The notes: generated from the letters alone by a model not told the origin. Counted from the stretch's first letter, positions 11,987-20,853 are shown. The stretch is DNA of 64,000 nt from Bin87 sp965220105 (GCA_965220105.1 OZ244811.1:3472001-3536000), one strand, 5' to 3'. Numbers and translations are program-made.

Positions 11987-12442
11987 ATGGTGAGTATCAA
12001 AGAAAGGTTGGAAGAGGATATCCGCAACGCGATGCGTGCCAGAAATCAGGAACGTCTGGACGCCTTGCGCTTCCTCAAGAGCCAGATTCAGCTGGTCGAG
12101 AAAAACACGCTGAAGGAACTGGACGAAGCGGGCGTGGTTGACGTGGTCGCCAAGCAGGCGAAAGACCGCCGCGAGAGCATCCAGATGTTCGGCGACGGTG
12201 GTCGGGATGACCTGGTGGCCCAGGAACGCGCCGCGCTGGCCGTGGTGCAGGAATACATGCCCGAGCAATTGTCTGGCGAGGACCTGGAGGCGTTGGCTCG
12301 CCAGGTGATCGCCGAGGTGGGCGCCGCCGGCCCATCGGACCGGGGCAAGGTGATGGGCCGGATCATGCCCCAGGTGCGCGGCAAGGCTGACGGCAGCGAG
12401 GTCAACGCCGTCGTTTCACGACTGCTGGAATCCGCAGGCTGA
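11987..12442 (+). CDS. yqeY: GatB/YqeY domain protein, 151 aa
   Basis: Full-length YqeY-type protein. It has the family opening SIKERLEEDIRNAMRARN, then ALRFLKSQIQLVE, AKQAKDRRESIQMF, EYMPEQLSGEDLEALARQVI and the final GKVMGRIMPQVRGKADGSEV. YqeY resembles the tail domain of GatB (tRNA amidotransferase subunit) and is thought to act in tRNA or amidation-related functions; its exact role is not settled. Length is normal for the family. It is directly followed eight bases on by purQ, so the two are likely co-transcribed. A possible promoter (TTGCTT ... TAGCAT) overlaps the divergent tRNA promoter region near 11886-11915. Confidence 0.9.
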   Translation: MVSIKERLEEDIRNAMRARNQERLDALRFLKSQIQLVEKNTLKELDEAGVVDVVAKQAKDRRESIQMFGDGGRDDLVAQERAALAVVQEYMPEQLSGEDLEALARQVIAEVGAAGPSDRGKVMGRIMPQVRGKADGSEVNAVVSRLLESAG

Positions 12443-12450
12443 AACGCTCC

Positions 12451-13146
12451 ATGCGCTTTGGCATCCTGGTATTTCCCGGCACCTGGAGCGAGACCGATTG
12501 CCACCACGCCGTGAGCGGTGTGCTGGGACAGCCAGCCGACTACATCTGGCACAAGGATGACGACCTCGCCGGCTACGACGCCATTATCGTACCCGGCGGG
12601 TTTTCCTACGGAGACTATCTGCGCGCCGGCGCCATCGCCCGGTTCTCGCCTGTCATGCGCGCTGTCATCGAATTCGCCGACGCCGGCGGCCTCGTAATTG
12701 GTATTTGCAACGGGTTCCAGATTCTATGCGAGGCAGGATTGTTGCCGGGCGCCCTGCGTCGGAACGGCCATCTGCAGTACCGGTGCCAGTGGACGCGCCT
12801 GCGGACGGAAAGCGTCGACACACCGTTCAGCAATCGTTGTTCTTCGGGTCAGCTGCTGGAAGTGCCGGTATCCCACGGCGAGGGCAGCTACTACGCCGAC
12901 TCGCTGACCCTTCAAAAGCTGGAAGATCAACGCCGCATCCTGTTCCGTTACTGCGACTCCGATGGAGCGGCGACGGAAGCGGCCAATCCCAACGGGTCGA
13001 TCTCCAACATCGCCGGTGTGCTGAACGAAGGGGGCAACGTGCTGGGGATGATGCCCCACCCGGAACGCAGTTGCGAGACGCTACTCGGCTCCGACGACGG
13101 CAACCTGATTTTCGGCTCGATGATAGACGCCGGGGCGCCACGCTAA
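12451..13146 (+). CDS. purQ: Phosphoribosylformylglycinamidine synthase, glutaminase subunit PurQ
   Basis: Class I glutamine amidotransferase that supplies ammonia from glutamine to PurL in the fourth step of purine synthesis (FGAR to FGAM). Motifs: DAIIVPGGFSYGDYLRAGAI, LVIGICNGFQILCEAG with the nucleophile Cys near residue 86, and NVLGMMPHPERSCE with the catalytic His. The 231-residue length is normal. No small PurS gene is found nearby, although PurQ and a short-type PurL normally work with it. It is separated from purL by one transporter gene, in the same direction. Confidence 0.95.
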   Translation: MRFGILVFPGTWSETDCHHAVSGVLGQPADYIWHKDDDLAGYDAIIVPGGFSYGDYLRAGAIARFSPVMRAVIEFADAGGLVIGICNGFQILCEAGLLPGALRRNGHLQYRCQWTRLRTESVDTPFSNRCSSGQLLEVPVSHGEGSYYADSLTLQKLEDQRRILFRYCDSDGAATEAANPNGSISNIAGVLNEGGNVLGMMPHPERSCETLLGSDDGNLIFGSMIDAGAPR

Positions 13147-13149
13147 CGA

Positions 13150-14064
13150 ATGCTGCTGTCAATCGGGTTGGCGTGCATCGCCGTCTTGGGCTTCGGCAGC
13201 GCCGCCATCTTTGCCCGTCTGGGGATGCAGGCCCTGTCCCCCATGCCGGGAACCTTGATTTCCCTGGTGGCTTCGACGCTGTTGGCCGGCGCGCTGGCGT
13301 TGACGTTCAACTTCAGCGAGATTGTCGCCCTGCCGGCCATCGCTATGGTTTGGTTGTTGGGCAATGGCATTCTCACTTACATGGGCGGGCGGACGCAGCA
13401 GTACATTGCCATCAGTATGGTGGGCGCAGCCCGTGTGACGCCCATCATCGGCAGCGCGACGCTGTTCACGGCCATGTACGCCATCGTCTTCACCAGAATC
13501 GGGGTACCGGGGTTCGACGAACACCTGACCGTGCTCATCGGGATCGGTACCCTGGTGGTGGTATTCGGGCTGACGCTGACCGGCGGCAATTTCCTGCGCC
13601 ACAGCTGGGGGCGGGACTGGCGCTCGGTAATGGGCTACGGGTTGGCGCTGATGTCCGCGTCGTGCTACGGGGCGTCGACGCTCAGTGGGAAGGTGCTCAG
13701 CAACCTTTTCGGCTCGCCGCTTATCATGGCCGCCGGCAGCATGTTCTTTGCCATGGTGGTTCTGTCGCCCTGGTTTGGTCGGCAAGCGGCGGAAGGAGCG
13801 TCCCAAGTCCGCAAACCGGCCTTTTTCATGTTCCTGGCCGGCCTGACGGCAGCCTGCGCCGTGATGAGCATTTACTTCGCCATCACCAGGGAGGGTTCCA
13901 GCGTGCTGGTGATCAGCCCCATCGTGTCATGCAACCCGCTGGTTACGCTGGTGCTGGCGCGACTGTTCCTGCAACGTACCGAAACGGTGTCCCGGGAATT
14001 GGTCTTCGGCACCCTGTTGGCCGTCGGCGGAGTGTCCCTGGTGGTTATCGGGGGTCTGATTTGA
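13150..14064 (+). CDS. EamA/DMT-type membrane transporter, 304 aa
   Basis: Ten hydrophobic segments in two similar halves, as in the drug/metabolite transporter superfamily. The first half includes FGSAAIFARLGMQALSP and the GGRTQQYIAISMVGAARVTP stretch; the second starts around GYGLALMSASCYGASTL and ends with LLAVGGVSLVVIGGLI. The start lies four bases after the purQ stop and purL follows 70 bases later. Its position between purQ and purL suggests co-transcription, perhaps a nucleobase or amino-acid exporter, but the substrate cannot be read from sequence. Confidence 0.85.
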   Translation: MLLSIGLACIAVLGFGSAAIFARLGMQALSPMPGTLISLVASTLLAGALALTFNFSEIVALPAIAMVWLLGNGILTYMGGRTQQYIAISMVGAARVTPIIGSATLFTAMYAIVFTRIGVPGFDEHLTVLIGIGTLVVVFGLTLTGGNFLRHSWGRDWRSVMGYGLALMSASCYGASTLSGKVLSNLFGSPLIMAAGSMFFAMVVLSPWFGRQAAEGASQVRKPAFFMFLAGLTAACAVMSIYFAITREGSSVLVISPIVSCNPLVTLVLARLFLQRTETVSRELVFGTLLAVGGVSLVVIGGLI

Positions 14065-14134
14065 CGGTGTCTCCACAGCGATCAGCGCCAGCGGTCACCC
14101 ACGATGGAAGCCCGAGAGTGGCGGGAGGCGCAAC

Positions 14135-16378
14135 ATGCCGGTGAGCCGTGAAGTTCTGGATGAGATTGCGCTGTCACCAGCGGAATACGACATGATCGTC
14201 GACCGGCTGGACCGGGAGCCCAATCCCGTCGAGCTGGGCATGTTCGGGGCCTTATGGAGCGAGCACTGCGGCTATAAACACTCCCGTCCGCTGCTGGGTA
14301 TGCTGCCCAGCCGCTCTGCCCGGACACTGTCCCAGGCCGGCGCCGAGAACGCGGGCGCTATCGACATCGGCGACGGATTGGCGGTGGTGTTCAAGGTGGA
14401 GTCCCACAACCATCCTTCCGCCGTAGAACCGTTGCAGGGAGCGGCCACCGGGGTGGGCGGCATAGTGCGCGATATCCTGGCCATGGGCGCCCGACCCATT
14501 GCCTTGCTGAACTCCTTGCGTTTTGGTCCACCGGACGATGCGACCAACCGTCGTTTGCTCAACGGCGTGGTGGACGGCATCGGCTGGTACGGCAATTGCA
14601 TCGGCGTGCCCGACGTGGCCGGCGAAATCTACTTCGACCCGTCTTACGCCTCCAACCCGCTGGTCAACGCCATGTGCGTGGGCATCGCCCGCATCGAAGA
14701 CCTGGCCAGCGCCGCTGCCGACCGTGCCGGCGACGTGCTGTTCCTGGTAGGAGCCGGCACGGGCCGGGACGGCATTCACGGCGCCTCCGGCCTGGCGTCC
14801 CGCACCTTCGAAGAGGAGCAGGAATTGCGCCCCACGGTGCAGGTGGGCAACCCCTTCCTGGAAAAGGTGCTCATCGAAGCGTGCCTGGAGGCCCTGGCCA
14901 CCGGCCGGGTTCACGCGTTGCAGGACCTGGGCGCCGCCGGCATCACCAGCGCCGCCGTGGAATCGGCGGCTCGGGGAGGCAAGGGTATCGCCCTGGATAT
15001 CGATAACGTCCACCGCCGCGAGGCCGGCATGACCGCGTACGAGGTGATGCTATCGGAGTCCCAGGAGCGGATGCTGCTCGTGGCGGCGCCGGAAAACGTG
15101 CCGGCGTTGACCAGCGTTTTCGACAAGTGGGATGTGCCCGGCGCGGTGGTGGGCACGGTTACCGACGACGGGACGGTGTGGGTCGCTGACGGCGCTGAGA
15201 CCCTGGCCAACCTGCCGGTCGAACACCTGGCGTCGGCGCCCCGGTACAGGCTGAGCGGCGTTCCGACTGAAGAAGATCTGGATCGCAGACGACTCCGGCT
15301 GCGCGACGTGGCCCGGCCAGCGGACTTCGGCGACACCTTGCTGCGGCTGTTGGCGTCGCCCAATATCGCCAGCCGGCGCGGCGTGTACCGTCAATACGAT
15401 CACCAGGTGCAGACCAACACCGTGGTCGCACCCGGCAGCGGTGACGCAGCGGTGCTTCGCATCAAGGGCACCCGGTGCGCCATCGCGGTTGCCATCGACG
15501 GCAACGGACGGCAATGTTTCCTGGACCCATACCGGGGTGGCCAGATGGCCGTCGCCGAGGTGACGCGTAATCTGTCCTGCACCGGCGCCGAACCGCTGGC
15601 CCTCACCGACTGCCTCAACTTCGGCAATCCGGAACGTCCCGAAGTGTATTACCAGCTGGAGCAGTGCATCCGCGGGATGGCCCGGGCCTGCCGGGCTTTG
15701 GGAGTGCCGGTGGTGAGCGGCAACGTGAGTCTGTACAACGAAAGCCAGGGGACCGCCATTTATCCCACTCCAATCGTCGGCGGATTGGGACTGCTGGACG
15801 ACGCGGCGCGGCACAGCCGTTCCGGTTTTCCGGACGACGGGTTGACGGTGGTGCTGCTTGGCGCAGACCGGTTGACCGCTGGGGCCGCGGACCTGGCCGG
15901 GAGTGAATACCTGGACGCCATACATGGCCGGGTTCGGGGACGACCCCGTATCAACCTGATGTTGGAGCGACGGGTGCAGGCCCTGTGCCGCCAACTCGTC
16001 GCCGAGGGTGTCGTCCTCTCGGCCCACGACTGCTCCGATGGCGGGTTGGCCGTAGCATTGGCCGAGTGTTCCATTGTCGGCGCGAGCCGGCTCGACCACG
16101 GCCCGCCGGTGGGTTTCACCGCGTCGCCGGCGCTGCTGGATGGCCTGCCCCGCCGGTGGGATGCCGCATTATTCGGAGAGGCTCCGTCCCGGATCGTGGT
16201 CACGGTGTCGCCCAGTGGGCTGCCCGACCTGATCCGCGCCGCCGGTACCGCTAACGTTCCGGTGCTGACGCTGGGCGAGACCGGCGGGGTAGATTTCCGA
16301 TTGCCCAATCTGGCGGAGTTGCCCGTTGCCGCATTGGCCGACGCCTGGTACGGCGGCCTCAGTGACGCCGTGGCATGA
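14135..16378 (+). CDS. purL: Phosphoribosylformylglycinamidine synthase subunit PurL, 747 aa
   Basis: Synthetase subunit of the FGAM synthase complex. The N-terminus has the family signature MFGALWSEHCGYKHSRPLL (LWSEHCSYKHS in most), followed by FKVESHNHPSAVEPLQGAAT, GVGGIVRDILAMGARP, a large set of Gly/Asp nucleotide-binding motifs (LQDLGAAGITSAAVE) and the second half with DCLNFGNPERPEVYYQLE and SAHDCSDGGLAVALAE. Length is that of the small-type PurL, which needs PurQ and PurS. GGAGG is seven bases upstream of the ATG. Confidence 0.96.
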   Translation: MPVSREVLDEIALSPAEYDMIVDRLDREPNPVELGMFGALWSEHCGYKHSRPLLGMLPSRSARTLSQAGAENAGAIDIGDGLAVVFKVESHNHPSAVEPLQGAATGVGGIVRDILAMGARPIALLNSLRFGPPDDATNRRLLNGVVDGIGWYGNCIGVPDVAGEIYFDPSYASNPLVNAMCVGIARIEDLASAAADRAGDVLFLVGAGTGRDGIHGASGLASRTFEEEQELRPTVQVGNPFLEKVLIEACLEALATGRVHALQDLGAAGITSAAVESAARGGKGIALDIDNVHRREAGMTAYEVMLSESQERMLLVAAPENVPALTSVFDKWDVPGAVVGTVTDDGTVWVADGAETLANLPVEHLASAPRYRLSGVPTEEDLDRRRLRLRDVARPADFGDTLLRLLASPNIASRRGVYRQYDHQVQTNTVVAPGSGDAAVLRIKGTRCAIAVAIDGNGRQCFLDPYRGGQMAVAEVTRNLSCTGAEPLALTDCLNFGNPERPEVYYQLEQCIRGMARACRALGVPVVSGNVSLYNESQGTAIYPTPIVGGLGLLDDAARHSRSGFPDDGLTVVLLGADRLTAGAADLAGSEYLDAIHGRVRGRPRINLMLERRVQALCRQLVAEGVVLSAHDCSDGGLAVALAECSIVGASRLDHGPPVGFTASPALLDGLPRRWDAALFGEAPSRIVVTVSPSGLPDLIRAAGTANVPVLTLGETGGVDFRLPNLAELPVAALADAWYGGLSDAVA

Positions 16379-16388
16379 GGTTGGAGTG

Positions 16389-16411
16389 GCCGGGAGGAAC
16401 GGCCTCCCGGC
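16389..16411. terminator. Hairpin between convergent purL and the NYN gene
   Basis: A perfect 9-bp stem (GCCGGGAGG with CCTCCCGGC) sits ten bases after the purL stop, between convergent genes. There is no U-run on either strand, so termination here would be weak or factor-dependent. Confidence 0.45.
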
Positions 16412-16447
16412 GCCAGGGGACTGTCGGCGGGTTGACGCTCCTTGCGG

Positions 16448-18115
16448 TCAGGTAATCAGCGCGGCGGCTTCGGCATCCTCGGCCGAGTCGGCGCTGTCGG
16501 CCTCCGCGGAATCGTGACTCTCCAGGGGAGGCGTCGCAATGGCGTCGTTGACGGGCGTGAAATCATCGGACGCGCTGGTCGGGGCGGCGTAGCCCGGGCC
16601 GAGTCGGTCCGCCAGTGCGATCGGGGTGAGGGAGTGCGTCCGGTTTAACCCGAACACCCGGCGTCGCCGTGACCGGTTGGTTGCCTCGTCCCGCACGCTA
16701 ACGTTGCGGTACTGGAACACGCCGCCGGAGGTGAGGGCGCGGATCAGCCGGGTGATGAAGGTCTTTGAGCAATTGTCGCCCCAGTGGGACAGGACAGTGG
16801 GGTCTCCGGCCTCGATGCCGGCGGATAGCGCCTCGCTGATTTCCTGGCAGAGGGCGTTGAACATCACCGAATCGGCGCCGTCCCTTTCCTCCAGGGTGTA
16901 GCCCATGACAATCAGGTCGGCGACTCGGTCAGCCACGCCATCCCCCGACGCAGCCGGGGGTAGTTCCAGGTCGGCAACGGCTTTGACCAGGCCCGGGTCT
17001 GGCCGGGCGACGGTCGGAGCCGTGGACTTGAATGCGGGAGCGGGTGCTTTTGGCGCTTGCTCTTCTGCCACATTGTCGTCGGTTTCGTATTCGCCGACGA
17101 ACTCAGCGGCAACGTCCTCTGCCTCCGGTCCGTAGTCGTCGTCATCCTCGGCCAGGTCTGCGGCTGAGTCATCGTCGTAGTCGTCATAGGAGTCCGCCGC
17201 CGGGTACGACAAATCGTCGGATTGGTCGTCCCTGATCTCCGGCACCGGGTCCGGTTCATTTGCCATCAGGATCCAGTCCACCAGATCCACGCTGCGGATT
17301 TTGATGTTGCCTTCCTCGGCGACTCGCAGCATCAGTTTCTTGAATCCGGAAAAACCCAGTTTGCGTTCGTCAAACCCGGCGATCCGGCGCACCAGGCGCT
17401 GCTTCAACGAAGTAAGCAACAGTGTGTGCCCCGCCGCTCGTTCGGATCGGATGACCTCCTCGATGGCCCTGATGACCTCCGGCAGCTGGTGGCGACCGGG
17501 GTTGGCCAGCGGCGGGGGCGGCATCGAGCGGTTGCGGAAAATGGGTTCGGGCGCAGCGATGGGGTCGACGTCGGAATCGTAGAAGATCAGGCCGTCAACG
17601 TGGTCGGCCATGCGGCGCGACGTTGCCCAGGACACGCCCACCACGACGACCCGTTTGCCCACGGCGCGGAGGGAATTGATAACGTGGATGAAATCCGAGT
17701 CGCCCGAGACCAGCACGAAGGTGTTGATGTTGGGGAAGTTGTGGGCCGTGTCGATGCAGTCCGCGGTCATCTTCACGTCGACGCTGTTCTTGACGCGCAT
17801 GGTGCGTCCCGGCTGGAAAGAACCGCCGGGCGGCAGGCGGGTCGGCACGTACACCGGCTCAATGCCGGCGGCGTAAAGAGACGGAGGGTCGAGAATGAAC
17901 TGGCTGGCGCCCTTGAGTTCGGGAGTGCGAGACACCCAGTCGGCATAGGCTTTGCCGACCACCACGCGCCCGTGGTTGGATACTTCTTCCTTGAGGGCGG
18001 ATACGTTGGGAGTGCGGCCCCGCGCCGCCAGGCTGATTTTGAAGTTTTCCCAGTCTATGAATAGCGCAACGTCGTCACTGAAAGTGGGGTTGACGTTTGA
18101 TTGCTGAATAACGAT
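16448..18115 (-). CDS. NYN (LabA/DUF88) RNase-like protein with LOTUS domain, about 555 aa, non-canonical start
   Basis: The N-terminal NYN domain begins DDVALFIDWENF (first catalytic Asp), followed by DVKMTADCIDTA and TFVLVSGDSDFIHVI with two further acidic residues. NYN domains are PIN-like RNases. A LOTUS/OST-HTH module follows (VIRAIEEVIRSERAAGHTLL, then LGFSGFKKLMLRVAEEG), then an acidic low-complexity linker and a basic C-terminal domain ending SRRRRVFGLNRTH. No ATG, GTG, TTG or CTG lies between the upstream in-frame TGA (18169-18167) and FIDWENF. The first GTG (17965) would remove the first catalytic strand. GGAGA at 18126-18122 is best placed for an ATC at 18115; an ATT is at 18121. 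The start is therefore probably a rare codon. Confidence 0.82.
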   Translation of the reverse strand: MVIQQSNVNPTFSDDVALFIDWENFKISLAARGRTPNVSALKEEVSNHGRVVVGKAYADWVSRTPELKGASQFILDPPSLYAAGIEPVYVPTRLPPGGSFQPGRTMRVKNSVDVKMTADCIDTAHNFPNINTFVLVSGDSDFIHVINSLRAVGKRVVVVGVSWATSRRMADHVDGLIFYDSDVDPIAAPEPIFRNRSMPPPPLANPGRHQLPEVIRAIEEVIRSERAAGHTLLLTSLKQRLVRRIAGFDERKLGFSGFKKLMLRVAEEGNIKIRSVDLVDWILMANEPDPVPEIRDDQSDDLSYPAADSYDDYDDDSAADLAEDDDDYGPEAEDVAAEFVGEYETDDNVAEEQAPKAPAPAFKSTAPTVARPDPGLVKAVADLELPPAASGDGVADRVADLIVMGYTLEERDGADSVMFNALCQEISEALSAGIEAGDPTVLSHWGDNCSKTFITRLIRALTSGGVFQYRNVSVRDEATNRSRRRRVFGLNRTHSLTPIALADRLGPGYAAPTSASDDFTPVNDAIATPPLESHDSAEADSADSAEDAEAAALIT

Positions 18116-18281
18116 GGTAATTCTCCGAAAGGCGCTCGGTGGCGCCGCTTGCGACTGAAAGTTTAATCACGCCAACGCACCAGCGTCAAGGTTAGAGCAC
18201 GTTGCGTAACAATATTTGCGGTTTCATGACTGCCCGACTGTAAGGCGTGGTACTCCGGTATCACGCGTGTCTAACTTGATA

Positions 18282-18376
18282 TGTCATTGCGAGCGTAGCG
18301 TGGCAATCTCGTTGGCGTCCTTCGACAGGCTCAGGATGACCGGGATTGCCGCGTCGCAACACTCCTCGCAATGACA
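18282..18376. repeat. Dispersed palindromic repeat, copy A
   Basis: Left arm TGTCATTGCGAGCGTAGCG, then GGCAATCTCG, and right arm CTCGCAATGACA, with the internal text TTCGACAGGCTCAGGATGA. The ends are inverted copies of each other. The same unit is found at 18438, 29659, 35814, 52360, 60023 and 61667. Confidence 0.85.
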
Positions 18377-18383
18377 GCAATAA

Positions 18384-18420
18384 CCCCCTCTCCCTTGATG
18401 GGAGAGGGTTGGGGTGAGGG
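18384..18420. repeat. CCCTCTCCC...GGGAGAGGG hairpin repeat, copy 1
   Basis: CCCCCTCTCCC-TTGATG-GGGAGAGGG followed by TTGGGGTGAGGG; a close relative is at 26604-26640. Both are intergenic. Confidence 0.75.
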
Positions 18421-18437
18421 TGGAAATCCCCGCCGAA

Positions 18438-18517
18438 TGTCATTGCGAGCGTAGCGCGGCAATCTCGTTGGCGTCCTTCGACAGGCTCAGGATGAGCGGG
18501 TGCTCCTCGCAATGGCA
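18438..18517. repeat. Dispersed palindromic repeat, copy B
   Basis: Same left arm, GGCAATCTCG and TTCGACAGGCTCAGGATGA core as copy A, with a slightly diverged right arm (CTCGCAATGGCA). The two copies are directly oriented and about 60 bases apart. Confidence 0.85.
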
Positions 18518-18652
18518 GACGGGGCGGGTGGGCGAATCACGGAATAATAGAGAGAGCCTGTTCGTTGCTCAAGTTCGTTGCCCCTTTTTTGGGCGTTGTG
18601 CTATCGTTGTCGCCGGTCTGAATCACGACTGGCCGGCTATTTGAAAGAACGC

Positions 18653-19228
18653 GTGTTGATACCTTTGCAGATTTCCGGCTTGTTGCGCGCGGCGGTAGCG
18701 ATGGCGGTGGTACTGGGAGCGGCCGGTGTGGCCGCCCTCGTGGTTTCGGGAAACGCCGGTCCGGCCGAAGCCAACGGCGCCTCGACGATACTTTACGACC
18801 GGACGCAGGGCAGTTACCGGCTGGTGGTCGGCATCATTCCGGCGCGCCCGGTGGTTCCCCAGACCCACCTCTCCATGCAGGTGTTTGACGCTTCGGACCA
18901 ACGCCTGCTGCGAGACACCGATGTGGAGCTGTTCGTGTCGACTACCGGGCCGCCGGGTTCGCCGGGTTTCGGGCCCCGGCAGGTGGTCAATGACGCCTCC
19001 ATCGTGTACTTCGAGCTTGACGTACCCTTTGACGCAACCGGGTTTTGGCAGTTGGAGGTGGAAGTCGCATCGGAGACGGGAGCAGAGATTTTCCTGATAC
19101 CGATTGAAGTTGGTGAGGCCCGCACCAGCATTCAATGGGTCTGGGTGTCCGCCGTCCTGATAATAATTGCGCTGGTGGGCGTCTGGACCTGGCTGACGGT
19201 CAGTCGACGCGCGCGAGGGCAACAGTAA
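18653..19228 (+). CDS. Membrane-anchored secreted protein, YtkA/FixH-like, 191 aa
   Basis: The N-terminal hydrophobic segment (LLRAAVAMAVVLGAAGVAAL) is a signal or anchor; a beta-rich extracytoplasmic domain follows (YRLVVGIIPARPVVPQTHLS, FVSTTGPPGSPGFG, FELDVPFDATGFWQLEVEVA), then a C-terminal membrane helix (WVWVSAVLIIIALVGVWTW). The domain layout resembles YtkA/FixH-type proteins, often linked to copper handling, but sequence identity is low. A GTG start at 18653 with GAAAG upstream is preferred; an ATG 25 codons earlier gives an unlikely Arg/Cys-rich leader. It is followed nine bases on by a polytopic membrane gene, so they likely act together. Confidence 0.65.
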   Translation: MLIPLQISGLLRAAVAMAVVLGAAGVAALVVSGNAGPAEANGASTILYDRTQGSYRLVVGIIPARPVVPQTHLSMQVFDASDQRLLRDTDVELFVSTTGPPGSPGFGPRQVVNDASIVYFELDVPFDATGFWQLEVEVASETGAEIFLIPIEVGEARTSIQWVWVSAVLIIIALVGVWTWLTVSRRARGQQ

Positions 19229-19236
19229 CACGGAGC

Positions 19237-20784
19237 ATGGCCGGGCGCGTGACACGGGGATTGCTGGTGGTCGGCCTGCTGGCCGCGGGTGCAATGGTGT
19301 TCGCCGGGCCGGCGCTGGCCCACGGATTCGGGGAGCGGTATGACCTGCCCCTGCCGCTGCGCTTTTTCGTGATTGCCGGCGCGGCAGCGGTGGCGCTGTC
19401 TTTCGTGGTCGTGGCCGTTTTTCTGCGAGGTGGCTCGATGCATCATGCGTATCCCCACTACAACCTGATGCGGATTGCGCCGGTGCGCTGGCTGGCGAGT
19501 CCGTTCAGCCTGGGGCTGGTGAGGACGGTATCGGTAGCGCTGACCGTTTACGTGATTCTGGGCGGCCTGTTTGGCTCGGAGCGGGCGGCGCTGAACCCGG
19601 CGCCGGCCGCAATCTACGTGGCCTTCTGGGTGGCCCTCAGCTTCTTCACGGCATTGTTCGGGAACCTGTGGGGGTTGGTCAACCCGTGGAAAATCGCCTG
19701 GGGTTTCCTGGAGGAACTGGTCAACGCGGTTCATCCGGGCGCCCGACTCAGTCGCCGCCGGCCCTATCCCCGGCGGATCGGCGCCTGGCCGGCAGCGGTG
19801 GTGTTCCTCGGGTTCGCCATCCTGGAAACCGTGATCTCCGACGCCGCCGGGCCTCGGGTGCTGGGTTGGATACTGGTCGGATATAGCGTGTACAACTTCG
19901 TCGGTATGTATCTGTACGGACGAGACGCCTGGTTGCGTAACGCCGAGGGGTTTTCCGTGGTGTACGGATTCATGGCGCGGTTTTCCATCACGGAAGTCAG
20001 CGTGCCCAGGTCGGTTTGCCGACGCTGCTCCAGCGGGGGCGTATGTTCGTCGCGCGCGGGAGACTGTGTGGATTGCTACGAGTGCTACGCCCGTGCTCCC
20101 CGTGGGCAGCGGCGGTTCAACCTGCGACCGCCGTGCGTCGGGCTGAACCGAATCGGCGACGTAGCGCCGCCAGCCGTCGCGCTGGTCATCCTGCTGCTGT
20201 CGACAGTGTCTTTCGACGGGTTATCCGCAACGCCCGAGTGGTTGTCGTTCAGCACCTGGTTCCTGCTGCAATCCCCCGCCATCGGCGGCTACATCGGCAA
20301 TTTCATTGGAGCGGTCGGGTTGCCGGTTTTGTTCGGTTTGCTGTTCGCGGCCACGTGCACCGCCATGGCGATGTTGTCGGGCCGATCGGAACCGGAGCCC
20401 TTGCAGCTGATGCGGGTGTTCGTCTGCTCTCTGCTGCCCATCGCTTTGGCGTATCACTTTGCCCATTTCCTCGGGTATTTGCTCGTCAACGGGCAGCGAT
20501 TCATCGTGCTGGTGTCCGACCCCTTCGGCTGGGGTTGGGACCTGTTCGGCACGGCTGGCGCGGTGATCAATATCGGAATCCTGTCACCGGTATTCATCTG
20601 GTATTTTTCCATCACGGCCATTGTGGTCGGGCACATCGCCGGAGTCTATCTTGCCCACGTGCAGGCGGTGCGGTTGTACGGCGAGGCGCGGGCGGCGTTG
20701 CTGAGTCAGCTGCCCATGCTGGTGTTAATGGTGTGCTACACTTGCGCGAGTTTGTGGATAATTTCGCGCCCCATCGCCGAATGA
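19237..20784 (+). CDS. Polytopic membrane protein with HGFG N-terminus, 515 aa
   Basis: Starts MAGRVTRGLLVVGLLAAGAM, a cleavable signal, and the mature protein begins AHGFGERYDLPLPLRFF. About ten further membrane helices follow. A soluble loop near the centre carries CRRCSSGGVC and CVDCYECY, six cysteines in CxxC pairs that could bind iron-sulfur or copper. HGFGxRYDLPLPL is typical of a membrane family annotated in actinobacteria as fenitrothion hydrolase-like; that name is historical and I do not claim the activity. With the upstream YtkA/FixH-like partner a metal or redox role is more plausible. The ATG at 19237 is chosen over an upstream one inside the preceding gene. Confidence 0.65.
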   Translation: MAGRVTRGLLVVGLLAAGAMVFAGPALAHGFGERYDLPLPLRFFVIAGAAAVALSFVVVAVFLRGGSMHHAYPHYNLMRIAPVRWLASPFSLGLVRTVSVALTVYVILGGLFGSERAALNPAPAAIYVAFWVALSFFTALFGNLWGLVNPWKIAWGFLEELVNAVHPGARLSRRRPYPRRIGAWPAAVVFLGFAILETVISDAAGPRVLGWILVGYSVYNFVGMYLYGRDAWLRNAEGFSVVYGFMARFSITEVSVPRSVCRRCSSGGVCSSRAGDCVDCYECYARAPRGQRRFNLRPPCVGLNRIGDVAPPAVALVILLLSTVSFDGLSATPEWLSFSTWFLLQSPAIGGYIGNFIGAVGLPVLFGLLFAATCTAMAMLSGRSEPEPLQLMRVFVCSLLPIALAYHFAHFLGYLLVNGQRFIVLVSDPFGWGWDLFGTAGAVINIGILSPVFIWYFSITAIVVGHIAGVYLAHVQAVRLYGEARAALLSQLPMLVLMVCYTCASLWIISRPIAE

Positions 20785-20853
20785 ACCCATCCGAGGGCGG
20801 TTCCCACAGATTCCAAACCCATAATTCCAAATTCATCCGGGGAGATTAGTGTC

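Larger units (their letters stand above)
18122..18652. other. Gap of about 530 bases, mostly dispersed repeats
   Basis: Between the divergent NYN and membrane genes. It contains two copies of the TGTCATTGCGAG palindromic repeat and one CCCTCTCCC hairpin repeat (listed separately). No gene is convincing. The promoters for both neighbours must lie here but no strong -35/-10 pair was seen. Confidence 0.5.

Noticed and set aside
12705..14144. A 479-codon plus-strand frame overlapping purQ and the transporter
   Set aside because: Out-of-frame reading of purQ and the EamA-like gene, Arg-rich with no family similarity.
18261..18512. An 83-codon frame repeating the HPEPVEGRQRDC motif
   Set aside because: It is the translated palindromic repeat, not a protein gene.
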